Shown in pieces: positions 8,415 through 16,320 of a stretch of 33,817 nucleotides of DNA. Below the pieces are notes generated by a model that saw only the letters and a list, made by a program, of their open reading frames with translations, was not told the origin of the DNA and made no database searches. The stretch spans positions 1 to 33,817 of the forward strand of contig SFOH01000017.1 in assembly GCA_004552485.1 (NCBI GenBank), in the 5' to 3' direction. Source of the DNA: Bacteroidales bacterium (GTDB lineage: Bacteria; Bacteroidota; Bacteroidia; Bacteroidales; Muribaculaceae). A program made the position numbers and the translations under genes. How positions within the stretch are numbered: position 1 is the first letter of the stretch; every line of letters starts with the position of its first letter.

Positions 8415-8795
8415 TTATTTAGTAGCTTTTTTCTTGTTGGCAACGGTCTTCTTGCGGCCTTTGCGGGTGCGGGCGTTGTTCTTGGTGGACTGGCCGCGTA
8501 CGGGCAGGCCGTTGCGGTGACGGATGCCGCGATAGCAACCGATGTCCATGAGACGTTTGATGTGGAGCTGGATCTCGGAGCGCAGGTCGCCCTCGACTTT
8601 ATAGTCGTTGCCGATGACTTCGCGCACGGCGGCGGCTTCGGCGTCTGTCCAGTCCTGTACTTTCTTGTTTACGTCCACGCCGGCCTTCTCCAGGATTTTC
8701 TTTGCGGAGCTGCGGCCGATGCCATAGATGTAGGTCAAGGCGATTTCACCTCTTTTGTTCTGGGGGAGGTCAACTCCCACTATTCGTACTGCCAT
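8415..8795 (-). CDS. rpsM: 30S ribosomal protein S13
   Basis: 126 residues. It sits in the head of the 30S subunit and contacts tRNA and the 50S subunit. The helix-turn-helix part TYIYGIGRSSAKKIL lies near residues 22-36. The basic tail RHRNGLPVRGQSTKNNARTR, which reaches the P-site tRNA, is intact. It lies between rpmJ (46 bases upstream) and rpsK. Confidence 0.99.
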   Translation of the reverse strand: MAVRIVGVDLPQNKRGEIALTYIYGIGRSSAKKILEKAGVDVNKKVQDWTDAEAAAVREVIGNDYKVEGDLRSEIQLHIKRLMDIGCYRGIRHRNGLPVRGQSTKNNARTRKGRKKTVANKKKATK

Positions 8796-8841
8796 ATTCT
8801 ATGATGGTTCTTTGTCTTAACTGTCCGCTGTGGCGGAACGG

Positions 8842-8958
8842 TTATCCTTGACGTTGTTTGTATTTGGGATTCTTTTTGTTAATCACGTAGAGGCGTCCTT
8901 TGCGGCGGACTATTTTGGAGTCCGGGGTACGCTTTTTCACTGAAGCTCTTACTTTCAT
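8842..8958 (-). CDS. rpmJ: 50S ribosomal protein L36
   Basis: A 38-residue protein, MKVRASVKKRTPDSKIVRRK and so on to KYKQRQG. The start (8956-8958) and stop (8842-8844) are clear. It binds 23S rRNA in a late assembly step. The Cys/Cys/Cys/His zinc ligands found in E. coli L36 are replaced by Thr11, Ser14, Asn27 and a Tyr near residue 33, so this is a zinc-independent form. It lies 31 bases after infA and 46 before rpsM, its usual place. Confidence 0.97.
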   Translation of the reverse strand: MKVRASVKKRTPDSKIVRRKGRLYVINKKNPKYKQRQG

Positions 8959-8989
8959 TTTCTTTTAGTATGTTTTGTTTGTTTTTTTA

Positions 8990-9208
8990 TCATTTGTAAC
9001 GGAAGGCGATGCGGCCTTTTGAGAGGTCGTAGGGTGACATTTCAACTTTCACTTTGTCGCCGGGGAGAATCTTGATGTAGTGCATTCTCATCTTGCCGGC
9101 GATGTGAGCGGTGATCTGGTGGCCGTTCTCGAGTTCGACGCGGAACATTGCGTTGGAGAGGGCTTCGATCACGGTGCCATCCTGTTCTATTGCTGCCTGT
9201 TTTGCCAT
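8990..9208 (-). CDS. infA: Translation initiation factor IF-1
   Basis: 72 residues forming one S1-type OB fold. It binds the A site of the 30S subunit during initiation. Family signatures are IEQDGTVIEALSNAMFRVEL, HIAGKMRMHYIKILPGDKV and SPYDLSKGRIAFR. Position after map and before rpmJ is standard for the group. Confidence 0.99.
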   Translation of the reverse strand: MAKQAAIEQDGTVIEALSNAMFRVELENGHQITAHIAGKMRMHYIKILPGDKVKVEMSPYDLSKGRIAFRYK

Positions 9209-9307
9209 TGTGTTATGCCTTGGGTTGGGGTAAAGGGTTTCTGACTGTGTTTTAGTTTTCTGTGGGGAAAAAAGAAGATGGGGCGGAGGGGTCGTCGGTG
9301 GCGGGGT

Positions 9308-10090
9308 TCAGAAGTATCTGTCTCCCATCACTTCCTTGACATACTTGAAGGTGGTCAGCGGCACGGCCTTTCCGTCGATGACCGCGAGGGTGTGCTCGAA
9401 GTGGGCGCTCGGCTTGCGGTCGCGGGTGCGGCATGTCCATCCGTCACTTTCAATGATGATGTTCTTGGACCCCATGTTGATCATGGGCTCGATGCAGAGG
9501 ACCATCCCGTTGCGGATGACGGGGCCGATGCCCCGGCGGCCGTAGTTGGGGACGTCCGGTTCTTCGTGCATCTTGTGGCCTATTCCGTGGCCGCACATTT
9601 CGCGGACTACGGAGTAGTTGCGGTGTTCGCAGTATGTCTGAATGGCGTTGGCCACATCGCCGATGCGTTTGCCGGCGACGCAGGCCTCGATGCCCACATA
9701 GAGCGACTCTTTGGTGGTGCGGAGCAGGTCCATGACTTTGGGGTCGACTTCGCCGACGGGGAATGTGTAGCACATGTCGCCCATCCAGGTGTCTTTCTCG
9801 ACCACGTTGTCAATGCCGATGATGTCTCCGTCGCGCAGGGTGTAGTTCGAGGGGAATCCGTGGACGACGGTTTCGTTGACCTCGATGCAGAGCGTGGCGG
9901 GGAAACCGCCGTATCCCAGACACGCCGGCCGGCCGCCATTGTCCATGATGTACTCACGGGCAATGGTGTCGAGGCGGCGGGTGGTGACTCCGGGCTGAAT
10001 CCAGCGTGCGAGCTCGCCGAGCGTGCGGCTGATGAGATCGCAGGCGGGGCGCATGGCCTCTATTTCTTCCGGTGTCTTGAGATATATCAT
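9308..10090 (-). CDS. map: Methionine aminopeptidase, type I
   Basis: 260 residues. It removes the N-terminal methionine from new proteins. All catalytic positions of the pita-bread fold can be seen: His77 (VVHGFPS), Asp94 (GIDN), Asp105 (GDMC), His168 (GHGIGH), Glu201 (CIEPMIN) and Glu232 (FEHTL). No SH3-like or zinc-finger N-terminal extension is present, so it is the short bacterial form. It lies 56 bases after secY and 99 before infA, as in other Bacteroidota and Firmicutes clusters. Confidence 0.98.
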   Translation of the reverse strand: MIYLKTPEEIEAMRPACDLISRTLGELARWIQPGVTTRRLDTIAREYIMDNGGRPACLGYGGFPATLCIEVNETVVHGFPSNYTLRDGDIIGIDNVVEKDTWMGDMCYTFPVGEVDPKVMDLLRTTKESLYVGIEACVAGKRIGDVANAIQTYCEHRNYSVVREMCGHGIGHKMHEEPDVPNYGRRGIGPVIRNGMVLCIEPMINMGSKNIIIESDGWTCRTRDRKPSAHFEHTLAVIDGKAVPLTTFKYVKEVMGDRYF

Positions 10091-10146
10091 CTTTCTTTCT
10101 TGGGAAATTCGAGTCAGAGGGGTTTGAGGTTTTCCGGTTGGGGAAA

Positions 10147-11472
10147 TCAGTAAGCGGAGCCGGTTGTGCGGCCTTTGATTTTGCCGTCCTTCATCAGGCC
10201 GTCATAATGGTGCATCATCAGGTGCGACTCGATCTGCTGGAGAGTGTCGAGCACAACGCCAACCATAATCAGCAGCGATGTGCCGCCGAAGAACTGTGCG
10301 AAGTTCTGGGAGATGTTGAGCAGACGCGCGAAGGCAGGGAGCACAGCCACGATTCCCAGGAAGATAGAACCGGGGAGGGTGATGCGGCTCATGATGAGGT
10401 CCAGATACTCGGCGGTTTTCTTGCCGGGTTTGACGCCGGGGATGAAACCGTTGTTGCGCTTCATTTCTTCGGCCATCTGGGTGGGACGCACGGTGATGGC
10501 GGTGTAGAAGTATGTGAAGGCGACGATGAGCAGGAAGAAGATGAAGTTGTAGGCGAAGGAGTTGATGTCGGTCAGCGAGGCCCAGAAGCCGTTGCCGCCG
10601 CTAGCGAAGCCGGCGAGGGTGACGGGGATGAACATGATAGCCTGGGCGAAGATGATGGGCATCACGCCGGCGGCGTTCACTTTCAGGGGGATGTACTGGC
10701 GTGCGCCGCCGTACTGGCGGTTGCCGACGATGCGCTTGGCGTACTGCACGGGCACTTTACGGGTGCCCTGGACGAGCAGGACGGCGCCGACGGTGACGGC
10801 GAGCAGCAGAATCATCTCAACCACGAACATCACGAGACCGCCCTGGCCTGAAGCGCCGGGGAGACGGTTTGTGAACTCGAAGAGCAGAGCGTTCGGGAGG
10901 CGTGCCAGGATGCCGACGAGGATGATGAAGGAGATGCCGTTTCCGATGCCGCGGTCAGTGATGCGCTCGCCCAGCCACATGATGAACATGGAGCCGGCGG
11001 CGAGGATGACGGTCATGAAGACGACGCTCCAGAAGCCGAACGAAACCTGAGCCTGATACTGGAGGTTGACCAGATAAGCCGGGGCCTGGAGCAGCAGGAT
11101 GAGCACTGTCAGGTAGCGGGTGTACTGGTTGAGTTTCTGACGGCCGCTTTCGCCCTCGCGCTGCATCTTCTGGAAGCTGGGGAGCACCATGCCGAGCAGC
11201 TGGATAACGATGGATGCCGTGATGTACGGCATGATACCGAGTGCGAATACGGAAGCCTGTGAGAAGGCACCGCCGGAGAACATGTCCAGCAGCTGCATCA
11301 TACCGGTTTTGTTGGTGAAGCTCTGCATCGCGAGGATGTCAGAGGGGGATACGCCGGGGAGGACTACAAAGCAGCCCAGGCGGTAGATAAGCACCAGCAG
11401 ACACGTGATGAGCAGGCGCTTGCGCAGTTCCTGGATTGTCCAGATGTTTTTAAGGGTTTCGAAAAATCTCAT
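10147..11472 (-). CDS. secY: Protein translocase subunit SecY
   Basis: 441 residues with about ten membrane segments. It is the channel of the Sec translocase in the inner membrane. The first segment (about residues 18-37, RLLITCLLVLIYRLG) is followed by the plug region (GGAFSQASVFALGIMPYITA). The cytoplasmic loop MWLGERITDRGIGNG and the VKPGKKTAEYLD region, which contact the ribosome and SecA, are intact. It is 6 bases after rplO, so translation may be coupled. Confidence 0.99.
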   Translation of the reverse strand: MRFFETLKNIWTIQELRKRLLITCLLVLIYRLGCFVVLPGVSPSDILAMQSFTNKTGMMQLLDMFSGGAFSQASVFALGIMPYITASIVIQLLGMVLPSFQKMQREGESGRQKLNQYTRYLTVLILLLQAPAYLVNLQYQAQVSFGFWSVVFMTVILAAGSMFIMWLGERITDRGIGNGISFIILVGILARLPNALLFEFTNRLPGASGQGGLVMFVVEMILLLAVTVGAVLLVQGTRKVPVQYAKRIVGNRQYGGARQYIPLKVNAAGVMPIIFAQAIMFIPVTLAGFASGGNGFWASLTDINSFAYNFIFFLLIVAFTYFYTAITVRPTQMAEEMKRNNGFIPGVKPGKKTAEYLDLIMSRITLPGSIFLGIVAVLPAFARLLNISQNFAQFFGGTSLLIMVGVVLDTLQQIESHLMMHHYDGLMKDGKIKGRTTGSAY

Positions 11473-11478
11473 GATTGG

Positions 11479-11925
11479 TTATACTTTTTGGATTGAACCT
11501 CCGGCGGCCGTGATGGCCTCCTCGGCTTTTTTGGAGAATGCGTTGGCTTCAACAGCGAGGGCGGTGGTCAGAGCACCGTTTGCCAGAATCTTGACAAGTT
11601 CCGAGCGGTTGATGAAGCCTGCGGCGCGCAGTTCTTCAATGCCGATTTTCTGGAGGTTCTTGGCCTCGGCGAGGGCCTGGAGGGTGTCCAGGTTGACGGC
11701 CTTGTAGGCCACGCGGTTGATGTTCTTGAAGCCGAACTTGGGCAGACGGCGCTGGAGGGGCATCTGGCCGCCTTCAAAGCCGATTTTGCGTTTGTAACCG
11801 GAGCGTGACTTTGCGCCTTTGTGACCGCGCGTTGATGTGCCGCCTTTGCCTGAGCCGGGTCCGCGGCCGATGCGTGTTTTGGTCTTAACTGAGCCGACGG
11901 CGGGTTGTAAATTACTTAAATCCAT
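11479..11925 (-). CDS. rplO: 50S ribosomal protein L15
   Basis: 148 residues. The Gly-rich, basic N-terminal extension (GRGPGSGKGGTSTRGHKG) threads into the 23S rRNA, and the C-terminal globular domain starts near residue 65. FEGGQMPLQRRLPKFGF is the family signature. It lies 33 bases after rpmD and just before secY. Confidence 0.99.
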   Translation of the reverse strand: MDLSNLQPAVGSVKTKTRIGRGPGSGKGGTSTRGHKGAKSRSGYKRKIGFEGGQMPLQRRLPKFGFKNINRVAYKAVNLDTLQALAEAKNLQKIGIEELRAAGFINRSELVKILANGALTTALAVEANAFSKKAEEAITAAGGSIQKV

Positions 11926-11958
11926 GTTTCGTAATGTCTTTATAGGTTAACTGCTCGT

Positions 11959-12138
11959 TCAGGCTTTGGCAACTTCAACGAGGTGGTGTACTTTTTTTAT
12001 CATACCCATGACAGAGGGGGTGTCCTCTTTGACCACGGTGTGGTGCATTTTCTTGAGGCCGAGGGCGTCAAGGGTGCGCTTCTGAACTGCGGGGCAGTTG
12101 ATGCGGCTTTTTATCTGTGTGATTTTGATCTGTGCCAT
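11959..12138 (-). CDS. rpmD: 50S ribosomal protein L30
   Basis: 59 residues, found by translating between rplO and rpsE (stop at 11959-11961, start at 12136-12138). It begins MAQIKITQIKSRINCP and ends HHLVEVAKA. The pattern TLDALGLKKMHHTVV and the small alpha/beta size match L30. The position between rpsE and rplO is conserved. Confidence 0.97.
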   Translation of the reverse strand: MAQIKITQIKSRINCPAVQKRTLDALGLKKMHHTVVKEDTPSVMGMIKKVHHLVEVAKA

Positions 12139-12242
12139 TTTCTTTTGCGTAGGGGTTTTTAAGCTTGTGCGCCGGGGCGGTGCCGGCCGGGGTTACCGCG
12201 CGGTGGCCGCTGTGGTCGCACTCATTGAATCATTCTTGGGGA

Positions 12243-12758
12243 TTAGCCGTGGAAAACCTGCTCCACGCTGATGCCGCGGTTCTGGGCAACCTGAGCGGGT
12301 GAGCGCATTTCACCGAGGGCGGCAATGGTGGCTTTTACGAGGTTGTGGGGGTTTGACGAGCCTTTCGACTTGGCCAGCACGTCAGTGACGCCGACGCTCT
12401 CGAGCACTGCGCGCATGGCGCCGCCGGCTTTCACACCGGTACCGGTCGAGGCGGGTTTCAGCAGGATGCGTGAGCCGCCGAATTTGGCGAACTGCTCGTG
12501 GGGGATGGTGCCTTTGTGAACGGGCACGCGGATAAGGTTTTTCTTGGCTGCCTCAACGCCTTTGGCGATGGCGGCCTGAACCTCGTTGGCTTTGCCGAGG
12601 CCCCAGCCTACGATGCCGTTCTCGTTGCCGACAACGACGATGGCGGCGAAGGTGAAGGCGCGTCCGCCTTTGGTGACTTTGGTGACGCGGTTGATGGCTA
12701 CGAGGCGATCCTTGAGCTCAAGGTCGCTGGTTGATTTTACTCTGTTGTTCTTTGCCAT
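12243..12758 (-). CDS. rpsE: 30S ribosomal protein S5
   Basis: 171 residues. It has the N-terminal double-stranded-RNA-binding-like domain (KVTKGGRAFTFAAIVVVG, the loop tied to spectinomycin response) and the C-terminal domain (ILLKPASTGTGVKAGGAMRA). It works in decoding accuracy. The 104-bp gap to rpmD is GC-rich with possible stem-loops but no clear promoter. Confidence 0.99.
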   Translation of the reverse strand: MAKNNRVKSTSDLELKDRLVAINRVTKVTKGGRAFTFAAIVVVGNENGIVGWGLGKANEVQAAIAKGVEAAKKNLIRVPVHKGTIPHEQFAKFGGSRILLKPASTGTGVKAGGAMRAVLESVGVTDVLAKSKGSSNPHNLVKATIAALGEMRSPAQVAQNRGISVEQVFHG

Positions 12759-12767
12759 GGTGATGTA

Positions 12768-13112
12768 TCAGAATTTGAGTCCGCCTTCGCGTGCAGCGTC
12801 AGCAAGTGATTTAACGCGACCGTGGAAGAGGTATCCGTTGCGGTCAAAAACAACACTCTCGATGCCTGCGGCCTGTGCCTTCTCGGCGATGGCTTTGCCA
12901 ACGGCGGCGGCAATCTCGCACTTTGTGCCATTGGCCTCGAGGCCCTTGGAGGATGCGCTGGCCAGGGTCTTGCCTGCCAGGTCATCGACCAGCTGCACGT
13001 AAATCTGTTTGTTGGAGCGGAAGACGGTCATACGCGGGCGTTGAGCGGTGCCGCTGATTTTGCCGCGGATGCGTGTCTTGATTTTGTTTCTTCTCTGTAT
13101 TTTAGTTATCAT
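12768..13112 (-). CDS. rplR: 50S ribosomal protein L18
   Basis: 114 residues. It binds 5S rRNA and brings it to the 50S subunit. Signatures are RIRGKISGTAQRPRMTVFRS near the start and FDRNGYLFHGRVKSLADAAR at the end. The length is normal, and it lies 19 bases after rplF and 9 before rpsE. Confidence 0.99.
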   Translation of the reverse strand: MITKIQRRNKIKTRIRGKISGTAQRPRMTVFRSNKQIYVQLVDDLAGKTLASASSKGLEANGTKCEIAAAVGKAIAEKAQAAGIESVVFDRNGYLFHGRVKSLADAAREGGLKF

Positions 13113-13131
13113 TGTCTCGTAGATTTATTGG

Positions 13132-13686
13132 TTATTTTGCACTGGCTGACTTACCGGACTTGCGGCGAATCTGCTCGCCCACGAACTTGATACCTTTGCC
13201 CTTGTAAGGCTCGGGCTTGCGCAGGCTGCGGATCTTGGCGCATACCTGGCCGATGAGCTGCTTGTCAGCGCTCTCCAGGATGATCAGCGGGTTCTTGTTA
13301 CGCTCTGACTTGGCCTCGACTTTGATCTCGGGCGGAAGTTTGATATAGATGGCGTGGGAGAAGCCCAGGGCAAGCTCCAGAACCTGGCCGGTGGCGGTGG
13401 CGCGGTAACCTACGCCGACGAGCTCCATCTCTTTCTTGTAGCCCTCGGATACGCCCACAACCATGTTGTGGATCAGGGCGCGGTAGAGGCCGTGCTGGGC
13501 GCGGTGCTCGCGGTCGTCGCTGGGACGTTCTACGATGATATGGTTGTCTTCTACTTTCACAGTGATGTCGTCATGTACGGTCTCACTGAGCTGGCCTTTG
13601 GGGCCTTTCACTGTTACGGTGTTACCATCAACAGTCACTGTCACTCCGGCGGGAATGGCGATGGGGGTCTTTCCTATTCTTGACAT
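13132..13686 (-). CDS. rplF: 50S ribosomal protein L6
   Basis: 184 residues made of two similar domains that bind 23S rRNA near the factor-binding site. The N-terminal MSRIGKTPIAIPAGV and the C-terminal signature EPYKGKGIKFVGEQIRRKSG are clear. It lies 22 bases after rpsH. Confidence 0.99.
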   Translation of the reverse strand: MSRIGKTPIAIPAGVTVTVDGNTVTVKGPKGQLSETVHDDITVKVEDNHIIVERPSDDREHRAQHGLYRALIHNMVVGVSEGYKKEMELVGVGYRATATGQVLELALGFSHAIYIKLPPEIKVEAKSERNKNPLIILESADKQLIGQVCAKIRSLRKPEPYKGKGIKFVGEQIRRKSGKSASAK

Positions 13687-13708
13687 AATGTTTTCCTCCT
13701 TTTGTTGA

Positions 13709-14107
13709 TTAGTAAACGTAGCATAATACTTCGCCGCCGATCTTCTCTTCGGCAGCTTTCTTGTTGGTCATCACGCCCTTGGAGGTGCTGAGGATGGCGA
13801 TGCCGAGTCCGTTGAGCACGCGGGGCATGTCTTTGTAACCGGTGTACTGGCGCAGGCCGGGGCGCGACACGCGCTTCAGGCCGGCGATGGCGTTGACACG
13901 GTCAGCGTTGTCGTACTTGAGGGCGATTTTGATGGCGCCGGCGGGGGTGCCGTTCTCAACAAACTTGTAGTTGAGGATGTAGCCCTGTTCGAAGAGAATC
14001 CTTGTGATCTCTTTTTTCAAGTTTGAGGCGGGAATCTCCACAACACGGTGGTTGGCTTTGATTGCGTTTCTCAATCTTGTGAGGTAATCTGCAATGGGAT
14101 CTGTCAT
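13709..14107 (-). CDS. rpsH: 30S ribosomal protein S8
   Basis: 132 residues. It binds the central domain of 16S rRNA. The N-terminal DPIADYLTRLRNAIKA and the C-terminal ILSTSKGVMTNKKA and GGEVLCYVY are typical. The ATG overlaps, as ATGA, the end of an upstream 111-codon frame. The gap to rpsN is 631 bp and holds a promoter-like box, so rpsH may start a second transcription unit. In E. coli S8 represses the spc operon; whether this long leader has such a role is unknown. Confidence 0.99.
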   Translation of the reverse strand: MTDPIADYLTRLRNAIKANHRVVEIPASNLKKEITRILFEQGYILNYKFVENGTPAGAIKIALKYDNADRVNAIAGLKRVSRPGLRQYTGYKDMPRVLNGLGIAILSTSKGVMTNKKAAEEKIGGEVLCYVY

Positions 14108-14469
14108 TTGTTTTGTTTTTTAAATTGATTGGGACCAGCCCAACAATATTTAATAATCTCTCTTTCAGTCACTTTTACGTCACGGAGGCCGGAGAGAGGC
14201 AGACGGCTGTTCCGTTTCGACGGGGCCCCGCGTGAGCGCGCGTCGCAGGGGCGCGACACATCGTTGGGATGAGAAGCAGGCCGGAGGTCGGTGGCCGGCA
14301 CTCTTTGCGAGGCTGTCGCTGCGGGGATAATTCCCTGGCAGTCAGACACGTAAAGGGCGGCACCGTTGGGCCCGCTGAGCACAATACCCGGCGGCCTGGG
14401 GCCTTCCGGGGCGGAGTTCACGGATGGCTCGGGAGCCATTATGAACTGTTACGTAACGCGTTAACCGTG

Positions 14470-14477
14470 CAAAGGTA
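14470..14477 (-). promoter_or_regulatory. -7 box of a candidate internal promoter for rpsH
   Basis: The minus strand reads TACCTTTG followed by CACGG, a complete TAnnTTTG match. There is no TTTG at the expected -33 place. Transcription would start near 14463, about 355 bases before rpsH and 24 before the 111-codon frame. Confidence 0.5.
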
Positions 14478-14581
14478 CAACTTTTTTCTCATACTGCGTC
14501 TATGCCCGACAGCTAAAAGAGGCTAAAAAGGGCCAGCCGCCTCAACTTTTATGAATTTTTAACAATCAACCGCAGCGACTT

Positions 14582-14617
14582 ATTGGTCTAATTGGTCTAA
14601 TTGGTCTAATTGGTCCA
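14582..14617. repeat. Tandem repeat, four 9-bp units
   Basis: Units are attggtcta three times, then attggtcca with a changed eighth base. The array lies outside any gene, between a hairpin and the promoter-like box. It has no spacers and is not a CRISPR. Confidence 0.9.
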
Positions 14618-14651
14618 AGAAGCCGAGGCGGGAGCCGAGGCCGCAGACGCA

Positions 14652-14685
14652 GCAGAGCGGCGCCGTCGGAGACGGGCCGCTCTGC
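14652..14685. repeat. Large hairpin after rpsN
   Basis: gcagagcggc (14652-14661) pairs perfectly with gccgctctgc (14676-14685), and inside it ccgtc pairs with gacgg around a gga loop, giving about 15 base pairs with a single unpaired base. No T-run follows on the minus strand, so it is not a standard terminator. It could stabilise the 3' end of an upstream transcript. Confidence 0.75.
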
Positions 14686-14738
14686 TTATCGGGCATTCCT
14701 TTGGGGGAAATGTCTGTCTGTGGAGGGTTGGGGGCCGG

Positions 14739-15044
14739 TTACCAGCTGGCTTTCTTCACACCGGGGATGAGGCCGGCAGAGGCCATCTCGCGGAACTGGA
14801 TGCGGGAGATGCCGAACTGACGGATGTAGCCTTTGGGGCGGCCGGTGATGGAGCAGCGGTTGTGCTTGCGGATGTATGAGGCGTTCTTGGGGAACTTCTG
14901 CAGCTGCTGGTAAATCTCATAGGCGCTCTCGCCTTCTTTGGCAAGTTCTTTGGCCTGGGCTTTGAGGGCGGCTTTGCGCTCTGCATAGAGTTTTACGAGG
15001 CGCTCGCGTTTTACCTCACGGGCTTTCATTGATTCTTTTGCCAT
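14739..15044 (-). CDS. rpsN: 30S ribosomal protein S14, zinc-free type
   Basis: 101 residues. It belongs to the long form without the CxxC zinc motifs found in the short S14 type. Signatures are MAKESMKAREVKRERLV and the C-terminal RCSITGRPKGYIRQFGISR and FREMASAGLIPGVKKASW. It helps assemble the 30S head. It lies 3 bases after rplE, and a 631-bp gap follows. Confidence 0.99.
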   Translation of the reverse strand: MAKESMKAREVKRERLVKLYAERKAALKAQAKELAKEGESAYEIYQQLQKFPKNASYIRKHNRCSITGRPKGYIRQFGISRIQFREMASAGLIPGVKKASW

Positions 15045-15047
15045 GGC

Positions 15048-15602
15048 TTATGCGTTTTTAGCGTTTTTGAAGGGGAGTCCGAATTCTTTGAGCAGGGCGT
15101 AGCCTTCTTCGTCGGTGTTGGCGGAGGTGACGAAGGTGATGTTCATTCCCATGAGACGGTTGATGTTGTCGATGTTGATCTCGGGGAAGATGATCTGCTC
15201 TGTGATGCCGAGGGTGTAGTTGCCGCGGCCGTCGAGTTTGCCTTCGATGCCTTTGAAGTCACGGATACGGGGGAGAGCGACGCGGATGAGGCGCTCGAGG
15301 AACTCGTACATGCGCTCGCGGCGGAGGGTCACGCGCACGCCGACGGGCATCTTCTTACGGAGTTTGAAGTTGGAGATGTCCTTGCGTGAGAGTGTGGGGA
15401 CAGCCTTCTGGCCGGTGATAGCGGTGAGCTCATTGACGGCGATGTCGATGAGTTTTTTGTCCTGTGTTGCGTCACCGATGCCCTGGTTGATGACAATTTT
15501 CTCCAGGCGGGGGACCTGCATGACGGTGGTGTATTTGAACTGTTTTTCAAGGGCGGGGACAATGCGCTCCTTGTAGTCCTTAAGCATTGTTGTGTTGCTC
15601 AT
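15048..15602 (-). CDS. rplE: 50S ribosomal protein L5
   Basis: 184 residues. It binds 5S rRNA and contacts the P-site tRNA and the 30S head. Family marks are KIVINQGIGDATQD, RKDISNFKLRKKMPVGVRVT and GRGNYTLGITEQIIFPEI. Its start codon shares one base with the rplX stop codon, suggesting translational coupling. Confidence 0.99.
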   Translation of the reverse strand: MSNTTMLKDYKERIVPALEKQFKYTTVMQVPRLEKIVINQGIGDATQDKKLIDIAVNELTAITGQKAVPTLSRKDISNFKLRKKMPVGVRVTLRRERMYEFLERLIRVALPRIRDFKGIEGKLDGRGNYTLGITEQIIFPEINIDNINRLMGMNITFVTSANTDEEGYALLKEFGLPFKNAKNA

Positions 15603-15919
15603 TATTTGATCTCCTGTCCTGATTTTTTAGAATAGCGCACTTTCTTGCCGTTCTCTTCCTTGTAACCGACGCGGGTGGGTTTTCCGGATTTGGGGTCGAT
15701 GAGTGCGAGGTTAGATAAGTTCACGGGTGCCTCCATCTTGACCAGGCCTCCCTGGGGGTGCTTGGCAGAGGGTTTGGTGGCCTTAGTGACAAAGTTGACA
15801 CCTTCCACGATGGCGCGGCCTTTTGTACGGAGGACGCTGAGGACGCGGCCGGTTTTGCCGCGGTCATCACCGGCAAGGACGTAGACGTTGTCGCCTTTTT
15901 TGATGTTGATCTTGCTCAT
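15602..15919 (-). CDS. rplX: 50S ribosomal protein L24
   Basis: 105 residues with a KOW motif at the start (KKGDNVYVLAGDDRGKTGRV). It starts 50S assembly at the 5' end of 23S rRNA. GVNFVTKATKPSAKHPQGG and the conserved ALIDPKSGKPTRVGYK confirm the family. It lies 33 bases after rplN. Confidence 0.99.
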   Translation of the reverse strand: MSKINIKKGDNVYVLAGDDRGKTGRVLSVLRTKGRAIVEGVNFVTKATKPSAKHPQGGLVKMEAPVNLSNLALIDPKSGKPTRVGYKEENGKKVRYSKKSGQEIK

Positions 15920-15952
15920 TTTGTTGTTGTTTTAGTGTGGTTGGTGTGGATG

Positions 15953-16318
15953 TCAGAGGACCTCGGGGGCCAGTGAGACGATTTTCATGTTGGTGGCGCG
16001 GAGTTCGCGGGCGACGGGGCCGAAGATGCGGGTGCCGCGGAGTTCGCCGGCGTTGTTGAGCAGGACGCAGGCGTTGTCATCGAAGCGGATGTAAGAACCG
16101 TCCTGGCGGCGGATTTCCTTTTTGGTGCGGACAACCACAGCCTTGGATACAGTGCCTTTCTTAACATCTGAGCCGGGCATGGCGGCTTTCACGGAGACGA
16201 CGATGATGTCGCCTACGGAGGCGTAGCGACGGCCGGTGCCACCGAGTACGTGTATGCAGAGTACTTCTTTGGCTCCTGAGTTGTCAGCCACGTTGAGTCG
16301 TGATTCTGTCTGTATCAT
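15953..16318 (-). CDS. rplN: 50S ribosomal protein L14
   Basis: 121 residues, the usual length within one residue. It contacts 16S rRNA in an intersubunit bridge. The signature MIQTESRLNVADNSGAKEV and the C-terminal RIFGPVARELR and KIVSLAPEVL are clear. It lies 2 bases after rpsQ. Confidence 0.99.
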   Translation of the reverse strand: MIQTESRLNVADNSGAKEVLCIHVLGGTGRRYASVGDIIVVSVKAAMPGSDVKKGTVSKAVVVRTKKEIRRQDGSYIRFDDNACVLLNNAGELRGTRIFGPVARELRATNMKIVSLAPEVL

Positions 16319-16320
16319 GG

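Larger units (their letters stand above)
14108..14738 (-). other. 631-bp non-coding insert-like gap between rpsN and rpsH
   Basis: Expected spacing is a few tens of bases. On the minus strand the order is a large hairpin (14652-14685), a 9-bp tandem repeat (14582-14617), a TACCTTTG box (14470-14477), a 111-codon frame starting at 14439 and ending as ATGA over rpsH, and an AT-rich stretch before rpsH. The 111-residue frame has a Pro/Arg/Ser-rich sequence with no recognisable domain and may be a chance frame in GC-rich DNA. Confidence 0.6.

Noticed and set aside
14582..14617. A CRISPR array
   Set aside because: The units are 9 bp with no spacers, and no cas genes are present.
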